Source: UBA1952 sp965246765
GTDB lineage: Bacteria > Bacteroidota > Bacteroidia > Chitinophagales > Chitinophagaceae
Assembly (NCBI GenBank): GCA_965246765.1
Contig: CBDFFJ010000005.1
Location: forward strand, 806,001-870,000
Length of the DNA: 64,000 nucleotides
Direction: 5' to 3'
Shown: positions 1 to 8,737 of the stretch, in pieces
Position numbering within the stretch: the first letter of the stretch is position 1
Layout of the letters: each line of letters begins with the position of its first letter
Translations under genes and position numbers: made by a program
The notes under the pieces: model-generated
Told to the model about the DNA's origin: nothing
What the model saw: only the letters and a program-made list of their open reading frames with translations
The model's database searches: none

Positions 1-86
1 CCATACGGCCCGCCGGAGACCGTCAGGAAGATGACGGCGGCGAGGGGAAGGATGCGGAGCTTTTTGCTTGCTGTGCTTTTTACCAC
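1..86 (-). CDS. Amino-acid permease (APC family), N-terminal fragment cut by the window edge
   Basis: Only the first 28 codons are present on the minus strand, from a GTG at 86-84 running off the left edge. The translation reads KKLRILPLAAVIFLTVSGGP, followed by Tyr. A basic start, then a hydrophobic helix ending in SGGPYG, resembles the first membrane segment of Bacteroidota APC-family amino-acid permeases. The family call rests on this short stretch, so it is tentative. The GTG start is the only in-frame candidate I see near the hydrophobic segment. The gene would be transcribed in the same direction as the downstream-lying E1 gene's neighbourhood, from the repeat-bearing gap at 87-160. Confidence 0.45.
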   Translation of the reverse strand, partial: MVKSTASKKLRILPLAAVIFLTVSGGPY

Positions 87-156
87 TAAGACACTAAGAG
101 CACAGAAGGAACACCAAGGGCTTAGTGCGTCTTAGTGGCCTTAGTGTCTTAGTGGT
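82..156. repeat. Inverted repeat with 17-bp arms
   Basis: ACCACTAAGACACTAAG at 82-98 is the exact reverse complement of 140-156. Variants of the CTAAG/CTTAG word also occur between the arms (121-138). It occupies the whole gap between the permease start and the E1 stop codon, and overlaps the permease GTG. It looks like a small dispersed repeat and could also fold as a terminator for the E1 gene, which ends at 161. Confidence 0.7.
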
Positions 157-160
157 GAAA

Positions 161-2140
161 TTAGTAAGCCAGGAGCTTCTGCACAGAAGTATCTAACCGC
201 CCCTTCGCCATAAAAGCCTGCTCCAATTCTATCGCAAACGGCACCGGCGTGTCCAGACTTGCGCAGCGCACAATCGGCGCATCCAGCAGCTCAAAGCAAT
301 GCTCACTAATCCACGCGCCCAGCTCGCCGCCGAGGCCGCCAATCAAAGTATCCTCGTGCAGCAGCAGCACCTTGCCGGTTGCTTTCACCGCTTCGCGGAT
401 GGCGTCATAATCCAGCGGCAGCAGCGTGCGTAAATCCAGAATGTAGAATGATGTTTTGGTGTGCTGTGTCGCATACTCCATTGCCCAGTGCACGCCTGCG
501 CCATATGTAATGATGGTAATGTCTTCGCCTTCCTGCACGATGCGCGCTTTGCCGATTTCAATCGTGTACCATTCATCTGGCACAGGGCCTGTGATGCTTC
601 TGTAGAGCGCCTTGTGCTCAAAGTACATTACCGGGTTCGGGTCTTCCAGCGCGGCACACATCAGGCCCTTCGCATCTTCCGGCGTGGAGGGATAAACCAC
701 CTTCAGGCCCGGCGTGTGGACGAACCACGCCTCATTGCTCTGCGAGTGGAATGGCCCCGCGCCCACGCCGCCGCCGGTTGGCATTCTGATTACCACATCG
801 GCATTCTGGCCCCAGCGGTAATGAATCTTTGCGAGGTTGTTGATGATTTGGTTGAAGCCTACCGTTACGAAGTCGGCAAACTGCATCTCCATCATACTTT
901 TAAAGCCTTTGATGCTGAGTCCCAATGCCGCGCCCACGATGGCGCTTTCGCAAAGCGGTGTATTGCGGACACGGGCCTTGCCAAACTGCTCTACGAAGCC
1001 TTCAGTGACTTTGAATGCGCCGCCGTACTCTGCGATATCCTGGCCCATCAATACAAGATTTGGAAAGCGCTCCATGCTTTGGCGGAGGGCGTCGGAGATT
1101 GCGTTGATGAACTTCTTCTCCGACTTCGCATCTCCAATTTCCAACGTCCAACCTCCAACCACCGGTGCATAAACATCGTGCAATTCTTCCGCCACATCCG
1201 GCGTAATCGGGCCTTCGGCAAAGCCTTTTTCCAAGCCGCTTTCTATTTCCTGCTTTATGTTTTCGCGAAGGCTTTCTATTGCTTCTTCCGTCAAAATCTC
1301 TTTTTTCAGCAGCCACTTTTCATAATTCGCAAGCGGGTCTTTCTTCGCCCATGTCTCAAACAATTCCTTCGGTACATACTTGACGCCACTCGCTTCCTCG
1401 TGGCCGCGCATTCTAAACGTCATACACTCTACGAGAATAGGCTTCTGCTCTTTAATGCAGTATTCCCGGGCTTCCTTAATCGTGTTATAGACTTCCAGGA
1501 TGTTGTTACCGTCAATGCTGATGCCTTTCATCCCATACCCCTTCGCGCGAATAGCAAGATTTTCCACCAGAAACTGCTCGCGGCTGGGCGTGCTCAATCC
1601 GTAGCCGTTATTCTCAATAATGAAGATGACCGGCAGCTCCCACACAGCAGCCACATTCAGCGCCTCATGAAAGTCTCCCTCGCTCGTCGCGCCGTCGCCC
1701 GAGAAGGCGAGGCTCACCTTGCCTTCTTTGCGCAGCTTATGCGCCAGGGCCACGCCATCGGCAATGGCAAGCTGTGGCCCGAGGTGGCTTATCATGCCGC
1801 AGATGTGGTACTCATTGGCACCAAAGTGAAAACTTCTTTCCCGCCCTTTAGAGAAGCCTGCCTTCCGGCCCTGCCACTGCATAAAGAGCTTCTCAAAAGG
1901 CATCTTCCGCGCCGTGAACACGCCGAGGTTGCGGTGCATGGGCATGATGTACTCATCAGAGTCCAGCGCGAGTGTTGCGCCTACCGAAATGGCCTCCTGC
2001 CCGATGCCGGAAAACCATTTGGAGATGCGCCCCTGCCGCAGCAGCACCAGCATCTTCTCCTCGATCATCCGCGGGCGGAGGAGCTCTGTGTAGAGATTTA
2101 GTAGTTCTTCCGGGGAAAGCCCGTTCCGCTCAAAATGCAT
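161..2140 (-). CDS. 2-oxoacid (2-oxoisovalerate-type) dehydrogenase E1, fused alpha and beta subunits
   Basis: Thiamine-diphosphate enzyme that decarboxylates branched-chain or related 2-oxo acids and reductively acylates the lipoyl E2 of the same complex. The alpha half (about residues 1-320) carries the ThDP motif GDG at 148-150 ending in ENN at 176-178. The beta half (from about 340) has the transketolase-like pyrimidine-binding block (MGQDIAEYGG, PLCESAIVG, MPTGGGVGAGPFHSQ) and a C-terminal transketolase-C domain. At 659 residues it matches the fused E1 common in Bacteroidota rather than separate subunits. The open frame extends 19 codons further upstream, to 2197, but MHFERNGLSPEEL fits the family start. 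A CACCTTTG box lies just before this ATG. E2 and E3 are not in the window. Confidence 0.9.
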   Translation of the reverse strand: MHFERNGLSPEELLNLYTELLRPRMIEEKMLVLLRQGRISKWFSGIGQEAISVGATLALDSDEYIMPMHRNLGVFTARKMPFEKLFMQWQGRKAGFSKGRERSFHFGANEYHICGMISHLGPQLAIADGVALAHKLRKEGKVSLAFSGDGATSEGDFHEALNVAAVWELPVIFIIENNGYGLSTPSREQFLVENLAIRAKGYGMKGISIDGNNILEVYNTIKEAREYCIKEQKPILVECMTFRMRGHEEASGVKYVPKELFETWAKKDPLANYEKWLLKKEILTEEAIESLRENIKQEIESGLEKGFAEGPITPDVAEELHDVYAPVVGGWTLEIGDAKSEKKFINAISDALRQSMERFPNLVLMGQDIAEYGGAFKVTEGFVEQFGKARVRNTPLCESAIVGAALGLSIKGFKSMMEMQFADFVTVGFNQIINNLAKIHYRWGQNADVVIRMPTGGGVGAGPFHSQSNEAWFVHTPGLKVVYPSTPEDAKGLMCAALEDPNPVMYFEHKALYRSITGPVPDEWYTIEIGKARIVQEGEDITIITYGAGVHWAMEYATQHTKTSFYILDLRTLLPLDYDAIREAVKATGKVLLLHEDTLIGGLGGELGAWISEHCFELLDAPIVRCASLDTPVPFAIELEQAFMAKGRLDTSVQKLLAY

Positions 2141-2145
2141 GGGCG

Positions 2146-2153
2146 CAAAGGTG
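2146..2153 (-). promoter_or_regulatory. -7 box for the E1 gene
   Basis: CACCTTTG on the minus strand, five bases before the ATG at 2140. It matches TAnnTTTG at seven of eight positions. It supports the inner start and a very short leader. Confidence 0.5.
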
Positions 2154-2201
2154 GGATTAATGCCGCAATGCGATAACACGTTCCGGCGGAGGCGCATAGC
2201 C

Positions 2202-2209
2202 TAAGTTTG
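2202..2209 (+). promoter_or_regulatory. -7 box for obg
   Basis: TAAGTTTG is a perfect TAnnTTTG, five bases before the GTG start of obg. With the element centred near -7 the transcript would begin almost at the start codon. Confidence 0.6.
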
Positions 2210-2214
2210 CAGCA

Positions 2215-3213
2215 GTGGAACGCAACAATTTTATTGACTACATCCGCGTCTTCGCTAAGAGCGGCAAGGGCGGGGCAGGCGCAAGCCATATGGCGCGCAC
2301 AAAATTCAAAGCCATGGCCGGCCCTGACGGCGGCGATGGCGGCCGCGGCGGCCACGTCATCCTGCGCGGCAATGCGCAGCTGTGGACGCTGTTGCACCTG
2401 CGCTACCATAAAAACATCCTCGCAGAGCCGGGCCAGAACGGCATGAAAAACAACATGACGGGCCGCGACGGCGCAGACATCATTATAGAAGTGCCCCTTG
2501 GCACTGTGGCTAAGGACGAAGAGACGGGCGAGGTGGAAGCGGAGATGCTGGAAAACGGCCAGGAAATCATCTGGGTGCGCGGTGGCCGTGGCGGCCTGGG
2601 CAATGGCAACGGCAACTTTGCCACGGCAACCAATCAGGCCCCCGAATATGCGCAGCCGGGCGAGCCGGGCGCGGAGGGCTGGAAATATCTGGAGCTGAAA
2701 ATCCTTGCGGACGTGGGTCTCGTAGGCTTCCCGAATGCGGGTAAGAGCACCTTGCTTAGCGTAGTAAGCGCGGCAAAGCCGAAAATTGCGGACTACGCCT
2801 TCACGACGTTGACGCCGCAGCTCGGCATCGTACCGTATAGAGACGGGCGGTCTTTCGCGATGGCGGATTTACCCGGCATCATAGAAGGCGCTGCGGAAGG
2901 AAAAGGCCTTGGCCACCGCTTCCTGCGGCACATTGAGCGCAACTCGGTGCTGCTGTTTCTTATCCCTGCCGATAGCAATGACCATGCGCAGGAATTCCGC
3001 ATTTTGCGGAATGAATTGGAGGAATACAATCCGGAACTGCTGCACAAGCGCATCATCATCGCCATCTCCAAAAGCGATATGCTGGATGATGAATTGAAGA
3101 AGGAAATCCGCGCTGGCCTGCCGGATGATATGGGGGTTATGTTCATCTCTTCCCTCGCCAACCAAGGCATTACGGAACTGAAGGATGTGCTGTGGGCGGC
3201 GCTGAATGAGTAG
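2215..3213 (+). CDS. obg: Obg family GTPase (ribosome assembly)
   Basis: Essential GTPase of late 50S ribosome assembly and the stress response. The N-terminal glycine-rich Obg fold (about 1-158) opens with NFIDYIRVFAKSGKGGAG and contains GPDGGDGGRGG. The G domain follows: G1 GFPNAGKST near residue 166, the G2 threonine region FTTLTPQLG, G3 DLPG, G4 SKSD and G5 SSLA. At 332 residues it is the short form without the C-terminal OCT domain. The start is a GTG, and no other start upstream would keep the family N-terminus. It is divergent from the E1 gene and ends in a strong hairpin shared with the convergent gene that follows. Confidence 0.95.
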   Translation: MERNNFIDYIRVFAKSGKGGAGASHMARTKFKAMAGPDGGDGGRGGHVILRGNAQLWTLLHLRYHKNILAEPGQNGMKNNMTGRDGADIIIEVPLGTVAKDEETGEVEAEMLENGQEIIWVRGGRGGLGNGNGNFATATNQAPEYAQPGEPGAEGWKYLELKILADVGLVGFPNAGKSTLLSVVSAAKPKIADYAFTTLTPQLGIVPYRDGRSFAMADLPGIIEGAAEGKGLGHRFLRHIERNSVLLFLIPADSNDHAQEFRILRNELEEYNPELLHKRIIIAISKSDMLDDELKKEIRAGLPDDMGVMFISSLANQGITELKDVLWAALNE

Positions 3214-3277
3214 AAACTGGTCTGACCGACCAAAGGAAGGTCTGACAGGTTTCGCCACGGGAGAGGCTGGCACACGA

Positions 3278-3309
3278 GAAAAGGCCCCGCAGTTGCGGGG
3301 GCCTTTCGG
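3278..3309. terminator. Bidirectional terminator between obg and the convergent T9SS gene
   Basis: GAAAAGGCCCCGCA, a short loop, then TGCGGGGGCCTTTC gives a GC-rich stem flanked by A and T runs on both strands. It lies between two convergent genes. Confidence 0.8.
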
Positions 3310-3325
3310 TTATAGGGGCTGGCGT

Positions 3326-5752
3326 TTAATGCACAATTTCCAGTCGCTGCACGGTGCGCAATCCATCAGCAGCATCCACATTCAGCATATATACGCCTCC
3401 GGCGAATGGGGCGGTACTGAGGGAAAGCTCACTTCCTGTGGCAATGCTTTGCCAAACAATGTGGCCCGCCATATCGCGCAGCGAAATGCCATCTCCGTCT
3501 TCCAGCCCGCTAATGCGGAAGGCATCATGCGCAGGATTAGGCGATAATGTGAGCATTCGCGCATCGCTCATCCGCACGAGCACGATTTGCGAATAGAATT
3601 GCTCGCCATTCTGGCCCCTTATAGAAACGCGGTAATAATTAGCGCCCTGGAGCGGAGCCTCATCTACGAATTGATAATCATTTGCCACGCCCGGGCCGGA
3701 AGCCCGGGTGATAAGTTCAGCAAAGGAACTATTGTTCTTACCGCGACTCAGCATATGCGCGACTGTGTTCTTCTCGCCTTCAGTATGCCAGACGAGCTGA
3801 ATAGCGTTGCCGGTCTTGATTGCTTTTAAAACAACATCCTGCAGGGCCAGCGCAACGGCGGTAGTCCGGCTCTCATAAAATTCGCTGAAGGAGCCGACTG
3901 AGAAGGCAAGCGCATAACCGTTTCCTCCGCTCGTCTGTCCGGCCAAAGAAACAACGGAGTCCGGCGTAAGCAGCGTGTAGCTGCCGCCGCTGTTGTTAGC
4001 AACGCTCAGGTCTTCATTCGGTCCGTTGTACTTGTTCACCTTCAGGTTGCTTTTAGACAGGAGCGCAGGGTCGGCAGCTGCCAGGACATTGTATTCAGAA
4101 TCCACTGCAAATAGCTGCATACCGACATTACCGCCGGGCGCATTAGCCGAGGTGACGTACCAGTTTCGGTCAAGATATTTGATACCGCCGCCCGGGTAGG
4201 AGCGAACAGTGCCGGAATTATTCTTGAGGTAGCTCATCGTTACCGCGCCCAGATTCCTCCGGTTATCGCGCACAGCGCCTATGATATTACCGGCGGCGTC
4301 TTTTACATACGTCCAGTAAACGTATCCGCTCAGGGTTACTGCGCCGGTGCCATTGTTGCCTCCGGCAATGATAAGTGGCTTCGCGGGGGTTGAAATGGTC
4401 GTGCTGCCGCTGTATCCGCAAGTGTCAATAGCCGTGAAGCTTACTGACGCGCCATTGGAGGCGAGAAATACGCTGTCCTGCCCGGCACTACCGGTGCCCA
4501 TCTTGTAAGTGTGTGGCCCAATGCCGCCGCTTCCCAAAACCTTTACCGGCGTACCATAAGGGCCGGGGCCGGGATAGGTAGCCGTGGCTACAACTAAAGG
4601 ATTAGAGAAGGTAGCCGTGTCTTCCTGCGCAATGCCCCAATGATTAAACTCGTCCTTCGTGCGGATGTAAATGTGGTGCGTGCCGGGCGCGAGGCAGGGC
4701 GCTTTAATGGTATAGCTCTGCGCCACGGTATCGCTTTGCGCAGCAATTGAAAGCGCAGCACCGCCGCCCACTCCGGGGTCATTATCCCAAAAGTATTCTG
4801 CGGCAATAATCTTCGGGCGCACGTAGAAAGGGCGCTCCTGCGCAATGCTCCAGCGCCCGCTAACGGAACGGGAGCGCACATACAAACGGTGCTGCCCGCC
4901 GGGAAGGCCCGTTGTTGAGATGCTGTAATTGCCATTCACTGTATCCGAAACCGGGCTAATGCTCAACGACACGCCGTTCCCGGTTCCTGGGTCATTGTCA
5001 AAGAAATATTCGGCGGCATTAATGCGCGGCAGCACGATGAAGTCGCGGCCTTGTGTCGCGCTCCACTTTCCGCCGCTTTTTGTGCGTACGTACAGGATGT
5101 GCTTCCCATCGGGCATCATGGAAGGCGTGGTGATGGAGAGTGTTTTGGATATCGTATCATCCGGTGTCGTAATCGGGAAAGAAGTTCCGCCACCAATGCC
5201 TGGATCAGTATCAAAAAAATATTCTCCGGCGGTAATGACCTCTTCTACAAAAAAGCTGCGTCCCTGCACGGCGCTCCAACGGCCTGCATTGGTCTTGGTG
5301 CGCGTGTACAGGATGTGCCAGCCGCTGCTCAGGCCCGTCGTCGGGACAGACGCTGTGAGCAAGACGGTGTCGCGTTGCGTAGCTACTGTGACAGGCGTTC
5401 CGGCGCCAAATCCGGGATCATTATCAAAGAAACGCTCGGCTGCGATAATGTTTTCCGGCACCCAGAATGTTTGCGCCTGCACCGTGCTCCACTTGCCATT
5501 GCTGGCGGATGTATCGCCGTAGCTGCGGATGTAAAGGGTATGCTTTCCCGGCGCAATGCCGGCCGGAACAGAGACGGACAGCGAGCGCAGAACCGTGTCG
5601 GCCTGACTGGCAGCAGGCACGAGATACGTGGCGCCAGCGCCTATACCGGGGTCTGTATCAATAAACACCTCAAAGCGCCGGATGGACTCGGCGGAGGCGG
5701 CCCAACCCGTGCTTAGCAGGGCGAGCAGGAGCAGGTAAAGTCTTCGCTTCAT
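3326..5752 (-). CDS. Secreted T9SS type A protein with five FDxDPGxGxG repeats
   Basis: 808-residue exported protein of unknown function. A signal peptide ends near TGWAASA (residues 1-21). Five tandem modules of about 72 residues follow (roughly 24-400). Each opens with a copy of EYFFDNDPGxGxG and closes with LYVRxxxxxGxWSxxQ and an aromatic-rich strand, so they are probably beta-sandwich units. The middle part resembles a SprB-type/HYR-like segment and then an undefined region. The last 70 residues, from LTLSPNPAHDAF to GGVYMLNV, form a T9SS type A sorting domain. The protein is therefore expected on the cell surface or in the medium. I cannot name a ligand. Confidence 0.85.
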   Translation of the reverse strand: MKRRLYLLLLALLSTGWAASAESIRRFEVFIDTDPGIGAGATYLVPAASQADTVLRSLSVSVPAGIAPGKHTLYIRSYGDTSASNGKWSTVQAQTFWVPENIIAAERFFDNDPGFGAGTPVTVATQRDTVLLTASVPTTGLSSGWHILYTRTKTNAGRWSAVQGRSFFVEEVITAGEYFFDTDPGIGGGTSFPITTPDDTISKTLSITTPSMMPDGKHILYVRTKSGGKWSATQGRDFIVLPRINAAEYFFDNDPGTGNGVSLSISPVSDTVNGNYSISTTGLPGGQHRLYVRSRSVSGRWSIAQERPFYVRPKIIAAEYFWDNDPGVGGGAALSIAAQSDTVAQSYTIKAPCLAPGTHHIYIRTKDEFNHWGIAQEDTATFSNPLVVATATYPGPGPYGTPVKVLGSGGIGPHTYKMGTGSAGQDSVFLASNGASVSFTAIDTCGYSGSTTISTPAKPLIIAGGNNGTGAVTLSGYVYWTYVKDAAGNIIGAVRDNRRNLGAVTMSYLKNNSGTVRSYPGGGIKYLDRNWYVTSANAPGGNVGMQLFAVDSEYNVLAAADPALLSKSNLKVNKYNGPNEDLSVANNSGGSYTLLTPDSVVSLAGQTSGGNGYALAFSVGSFSEFYESRTTAVALALQDVVLKAIKTGNAIQLVWHTEGEKNTVAHMLSRGKNNSSFAELITRASGPGVANDYQFVDEAPLQGANYYRVSIRGQNGEQFYSQIVLVRMSDARMLTLSPNPAHDAFRISGLEDGDGISLRDMAGHIVWQSIATGSELSLSTAPFAGGVYMLNVDAADGLRTVQRLEIVH

Positions 5753-5790
5753 GGCGCGCGATTAAAAAGTTAGCGTGATGCACTTTTCGC

Positions 5791-6843
5791 TTAGCGCGTG
5801 ATGGTTGAGAGAACGGAAATCTGCAGCGTGCCGCCCGGCGCGACGGTAGAATTGGCGGGGCCCGTAATGTTGAATTGGTTGATCTGCGGAATGTTGGGAA
5901 TGCCCCACTTCTGGAAGTAGCCGGAGCCGCCTGTGATGCCTATATCCTTGCCGTCCGTACCGGCATTTTTTGCGGGCGAGGTGGACTGCAGGTTGAAGTT
6001 GTAAGCGTAGCTGTAATAGTCACCTGCTGATGGAAAGGAGACAAACAGCGGGTCAGTGTTAGCCAGATTGTTGGTGGATGTGTTGCTGTTGCTGGTCGGG
6101 AATGCTGTGCTGTTGTAGGACTGATAACTGATGTTGTTATTAAACGTGGTGCTGGAAAGACCGCCGCTATTCGGGTCCGCGCGATAAAATATATTATTGC
6201 GGAACTGCATCCAGCGATTGCTGGCCGCAAACACATAGCCATTCACCAGAAAAAGATTGTTGTCGAAGTAGATATTATTTCCGCCGCCGCCGGGGTAAAA
6301 ATTATAAATGACGCCATTGAAGACATTGTTCTTAGCTGTTATGTTGTCTATTATGTAAGAAGTGTACACATAGATATTGTAGCTGGAAGACTCAAAATAA
6401 TTGCCCTCAAAAAGCATACTGTCCATATTTCCGTAGAAGTAAATGCCTGAGCGCAGCTTGCAACGGCTTACATAGCCCCGCCGCGTGTAAGACACGTCAT
6501 AATTAATGGAATTGACATCCAGGCCTATGAAATTGCAGTCATAAAGGTCGGTGTTCGTTCCGCTAAAGCTGATATCATCCAGCTTGCTGGTTGCCGGAAA
6601 GTCGCCGACGGGCTTGTGGCCGGTTCCTATGAGCGTCAGGCGCTTGGTGACAACGATGCTGTTGTAATTGTATGGCGAACCGGTAATCAGCAAGGTATCG
6701 CCGGGAGACGCGGCTGCCTGAGCAGCGGCGAGGGTGCTATACTGGCCAGGCGTCGGCGTATTGTTATTAACCGTCCGCACGGTGGCGTTTGCGCTGCCGG
6801 CAGCCATGAATGCCAGAGCCAGGATTGTGTAGAAAAGCTTCAT
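5791..6843 (-). CDS. Secreted parallel beta-helix-like protein
   Basis: 350 residues with the signal peptide MKLFYTILALAFMAAGSANA. The mature part begins TVRTVNNNTPTPGQYSTLAA and contains GDTLLITGS and NSIVVTKRLTLIGTG, the typical opening of right-handed beta-helix (pectate-lyase-like or DUF1565) proteins. Repeated Asn-rich strands such as NNIYFDNNLF and RNNIFYR then build the helix rungs. The open frame reaches 6864, but the Met at 6843 directly precedes the signal peptide. There is no clear T9SS domain at the C-terminus, only a short Gly/Thr-rich strand, so its export route is uncertain. It follows the preceding T9SS gene's strand, 38 bp upstream of it. Confidence 0.7.
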   Translation of the reverse strand: MKLFYTILALAFMAAGSANATVRTVNNNTPTPGQYSTLAAAQAAASPGDTLLITGSPYNYNSIVVTKRLTLIGTGHKPVGDFPATSKLDDISFSGTNTDLYDCNFIGLDVNSINYDVSYTRRGYVSRCKLRSGIYFYGNMDSMLFEGNYFESSSYNIYVYTSYIIDNITAKNNVFNGVIYNFYPGGGGNNIYFDNNLFLVNGYVFAASNRWMQFRNNIFYRADPNSGGLSSTTFNNNISYQSYNSTAFPTSNSNTSTNNLANTDPLFVSFPSAGDYYSYAYNFNLQSTSPAKNAGTDGKDIGITGGSGYFQKWGIPNIPQINQFNITGPANSTVAPGGTLQISVLSTITR

Positions 6844-6935
6844 AGAGGTTGGTTTTGAATGCAATGTTGTTATTCAAATGCAAACCTCAACAATTATTTC
6901 CGGCATATACCTACGTGTTTCGTGGTATTTTAGTT

Positions 6936-7012
6936 GTAGGGGCATGGCCCTATGCCCGCTCTTTATGCAGATGCGTAGCATGGGCGAGAGCGGCCATAAT
7001 GGTCGCCCCTAC
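6936..7012. repeat. Palindromic repeat overlapping the transketolase stop codon
   Basis: GTAGGGGC at 6936-6943 pairs with GCCCCTAC at 7005-7012, and an inner hairpin GGGCAT/ATGCCC lies at 6940-6957. The right arm contains the TAG stop (7011-7009, minus strand) of the transketolase gene. A related GGGCACA/TGTGCCC palindrome ending in CCCCTACG occurs at 21582-21605. Confidence 0.65.
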
Positions 7013-7974
7013 CTGCGCGCCAATACTGCCTCCGCCTTCGCCACGATAGCTTCTTTAGTCAAACCATATTTGTGTAGCAACTGCGCCGGCGTGCCGCTTT
7101 CGCCAAACGTATCCTGAACAGCCACCATTTCTATCGGCGCGGGAAGATTCCGCGCAAGGACGCCCGCCACGCTTTCGCCGAGGCCGCCGGCTTGCTGATG
7201 CTCTTCGGCAGTCACTACGCAGCGTGTTTTAGCAACGGATTTCAGAATGGCTTCCTCATCCAGCGGCTTGATGGTATGCATGTTTATTACCTCCGCAGAG
7301 ATGCCCCCTTCCGCCAAAGTCTGTGCCGCCTGAACGGCCAGCCACACAAGGTGCCCGCAAGCGATTATGCTTACATCGGTGCCTTCGGCCAAAAGCTGCG
7401 CCTTCCCAATCTGAAAATCCGAGCCGTCTTCTGCCGTAAAATTTGCCCATTTGGGGCGGCCAAAGCGGAGATAAACCGGGCCTTCATAATCAGCAATGGC
7501 AATCGTCGCAGCCTTCGTCTGGTTAAAATCGCAAGGCACAATCACCGTCATGCCCGGCAGCATTTTCATCAGGCCAATGTCTTCCAGAATCTGGTGTGTG
7601 GCGCCATCCTCGCCAAGCGTGAGACCGGCATGGCTTGCGCAGATTTTTACATTCTTACCGCTGTAGGCAATACTTTGCCGAATCTGGTCGTAAACACGGC
7701 CCGTACTAAAATTGGCAAAGGTGGTGGTGTAAGGAATCTTTCCGCCAATCGTAAGGCCGGCCGCAACGCCCATCATATTTGCTTCCGCAATACCGCATTG
7801 CACGTAGCGCTCCGGAAACTCCTTCATGAAAGGCCCGAGCTTCAGGGAGCCGGCGAGGTCGGCGGTGAGGGCAACTACATTCGGGTTGCGGCGACCTGCT
7901 TCTAAAATGCCTTCGCCGAAGCCGGCGCGGGTTTCTTTTTCGTTGAGCAGGATGATGTCGGAAAGCTGGGGCAT
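7009..7974 (-). CDS. Transketolase, C-terminal subunit
   Basis: 321-residue half of a split transketolase, an enzyme of the non-oxidative pentose phosphate pathway. It covers the pyrimidine-binding domain (from VVALTADLAGSLKLGPF to CGIAEANMMGVAAGLTIGG) and the C-terminal domain (VYLRFGRPKW, VVTAEEHQQAGGLGESV). The open frame continues to 8268, but homology begins at MPQLSDIILLNEKETRAGFG, and a TACCTTCG box lies eight bases before this Met. The N-terminal subunit that binds the ThDP diphosphate is usually adjacent in split systems. Here the flanking genes are a secreted protein and a methyltransferase, so the partner must lie elsewhere. The stop codon lies in a palindromic repeat. Confidence 0.9.
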   Translation of the reverse strand: MPQLSDIILLNEKETRAGFGEGILEAGRRNPNVVALTADLAGSLKLGPFMKEFPERYVQCGIAEANMMGVAAGLTIGGKIPYTTTFANFSTGRVYDQIRQSIAYSGKNVKICASHAGLTLGEDGATHQILEDIGLMKMLPGMTVIVPCDFNQTKAATIAIADYEGPVYLRFGRPKWANFTAEDGSDFQIGKAQLLAEGTDVSIIACGHLVWLAVQAAQTLAEGGISAEVINMHTIKPLDEEAILKSVAKTRCVVTAEEHQQAGGLGESVAGVLARNLPAPIEMVAVQDTFGESGTPAQLLHKYGLTKEAIVAKAEAVLARR

Positions 7975-7982
7975 GATGGGCG

Positions 7983-7990
7983 CGAAGGTA
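7983..7990 (-). promoter_or_regulatory. -7 box for the transketolase subunit gene
   Basis: TACCTTCG on the minus strand, eight bases before the ATG at 7974. It argues against the longer reading frame. Confidence 0.5.
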
Positions 7991-8024
7991 AATGAAGTTG
8001 ATAGGTTGATGCCCTGAAAGGTTG

Positions 8025-8032
8025 TATTGTTG
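8025..8032 (+). promoter_or_regulatory. Possible -7 box for the methyltransferase gene
   Basis: TATTGTTG, seven of eight to TAnnTTTG, lies five bases before the ATG at 8038. Confidence 0.35.
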
Positions 8033-8037
8033 GGCAT

Positions 8038-8730
8038 ATGAATGAGGACATTCTGGGCAGGGCCATCGCGGATTACTATTTTAATACGTCGCCGGCAAAG
8101 CTGTGGGTTTACGATACCATTGGTCCAAAGGTGGAAATGGATGTGTCCGTTTACTTCCGCGACTGGACTAAGATGCCGGAACTGGAAAAAATTGCCTTGC
8201 AGGAAAGTCGGGGTAAAGTGCTGGATATTGGCGCGGGTGCAGGTAGCCATGCTTTGGAATTGCAGCAACGCGGATTAGAACTGACTGCGCTGGATATTTC
8301 GCCACTGGCAGTTGAGGTAATAAAGGCGCGGGGCATTCAGCAGGCAGTAACCGCAGACATTTTCCATTATTCCGCTGCGCAATATGACACGCTGCTCCTG
8401 CTGATGAACGGCATCGGTTTGGCCGGTAATCCGGATGGTTTGCGCCGTTTTCTGAGACACGCCGAAAGCTTGATTCTTCCGGGCGGCCAACTACTTTTTG
8501 ATTCTTCCGATGTGACGTATCTGTACGAAGAAGAGCCGCTGCCGGAAGCAAATTATTACGGCGAGATTATTTGTCAATATGGATACAAGCGACGGAAGAC
8601 AGAGCCGTTTTCTTGGCTCTACGTAGATTGGAAAATGCTTTCGCGCATTGCGGAAGAAGAAGGCTGGAAGTCGGAGTTGCTGTTTGAAGATGATAGCGAC
8701 CAGTATCTGGCGCGACTAAGAAGAGCTTAA
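8038..8730 (+). CDS. Class I SAM-dependent methyltransferase
   Basis: 230 residues with a Rossmann methyltransferase core. Motif I is VLDIGAGAGSHALELQQRG (about 61-79), followed by the acidic-loop region LTALDISPLAVEV and the motif IV region YDTLLLLMNGIGLAGN. The C-terminal part includes ICQYGYKRRKTEPFSWLYVD. The substrate is unknown; the family includes small-molecule methyltransferases. It is divergent from the transketolase gene and convergent, with a 7-bp gap, with the SUI1-like gene. Confidence 0.8.
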   Translation: MNEDILGRAIADYYFNTSPAKLWVYDTIGPKVEMDVSVYFRDWTKMPELEKIALQESRGKVLDIGAGAGSHALELQQRGLELTALDISPLAVEVIKARGIQQAVTADIFHYSAAQYDTLLLLMNGIGLAGNPDGLRRFLRHAESLILPGGQLLFDSSDVTYLYEEEPLPEANYYGEIICQYGYKRRKTEPFSWLYVDWKMLSRIAEEEGWKSELLFEDDSDQYLARLRRA

Positions 8731-8737
8731 CGCCCTT

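Noticed and set aside
461..2101. 546-codon plus-strand frame opposite the E1 gene
   Set aside because: Shadow of the E1 gene; composition unlike any protein family and no promoter.
7975..8268. N-terminal extension of the transketolase subunit
   Set aside because: It has no family similarity, overlaps the divergent methyltransferase gene and lies upstream of the TACCTTCG box.
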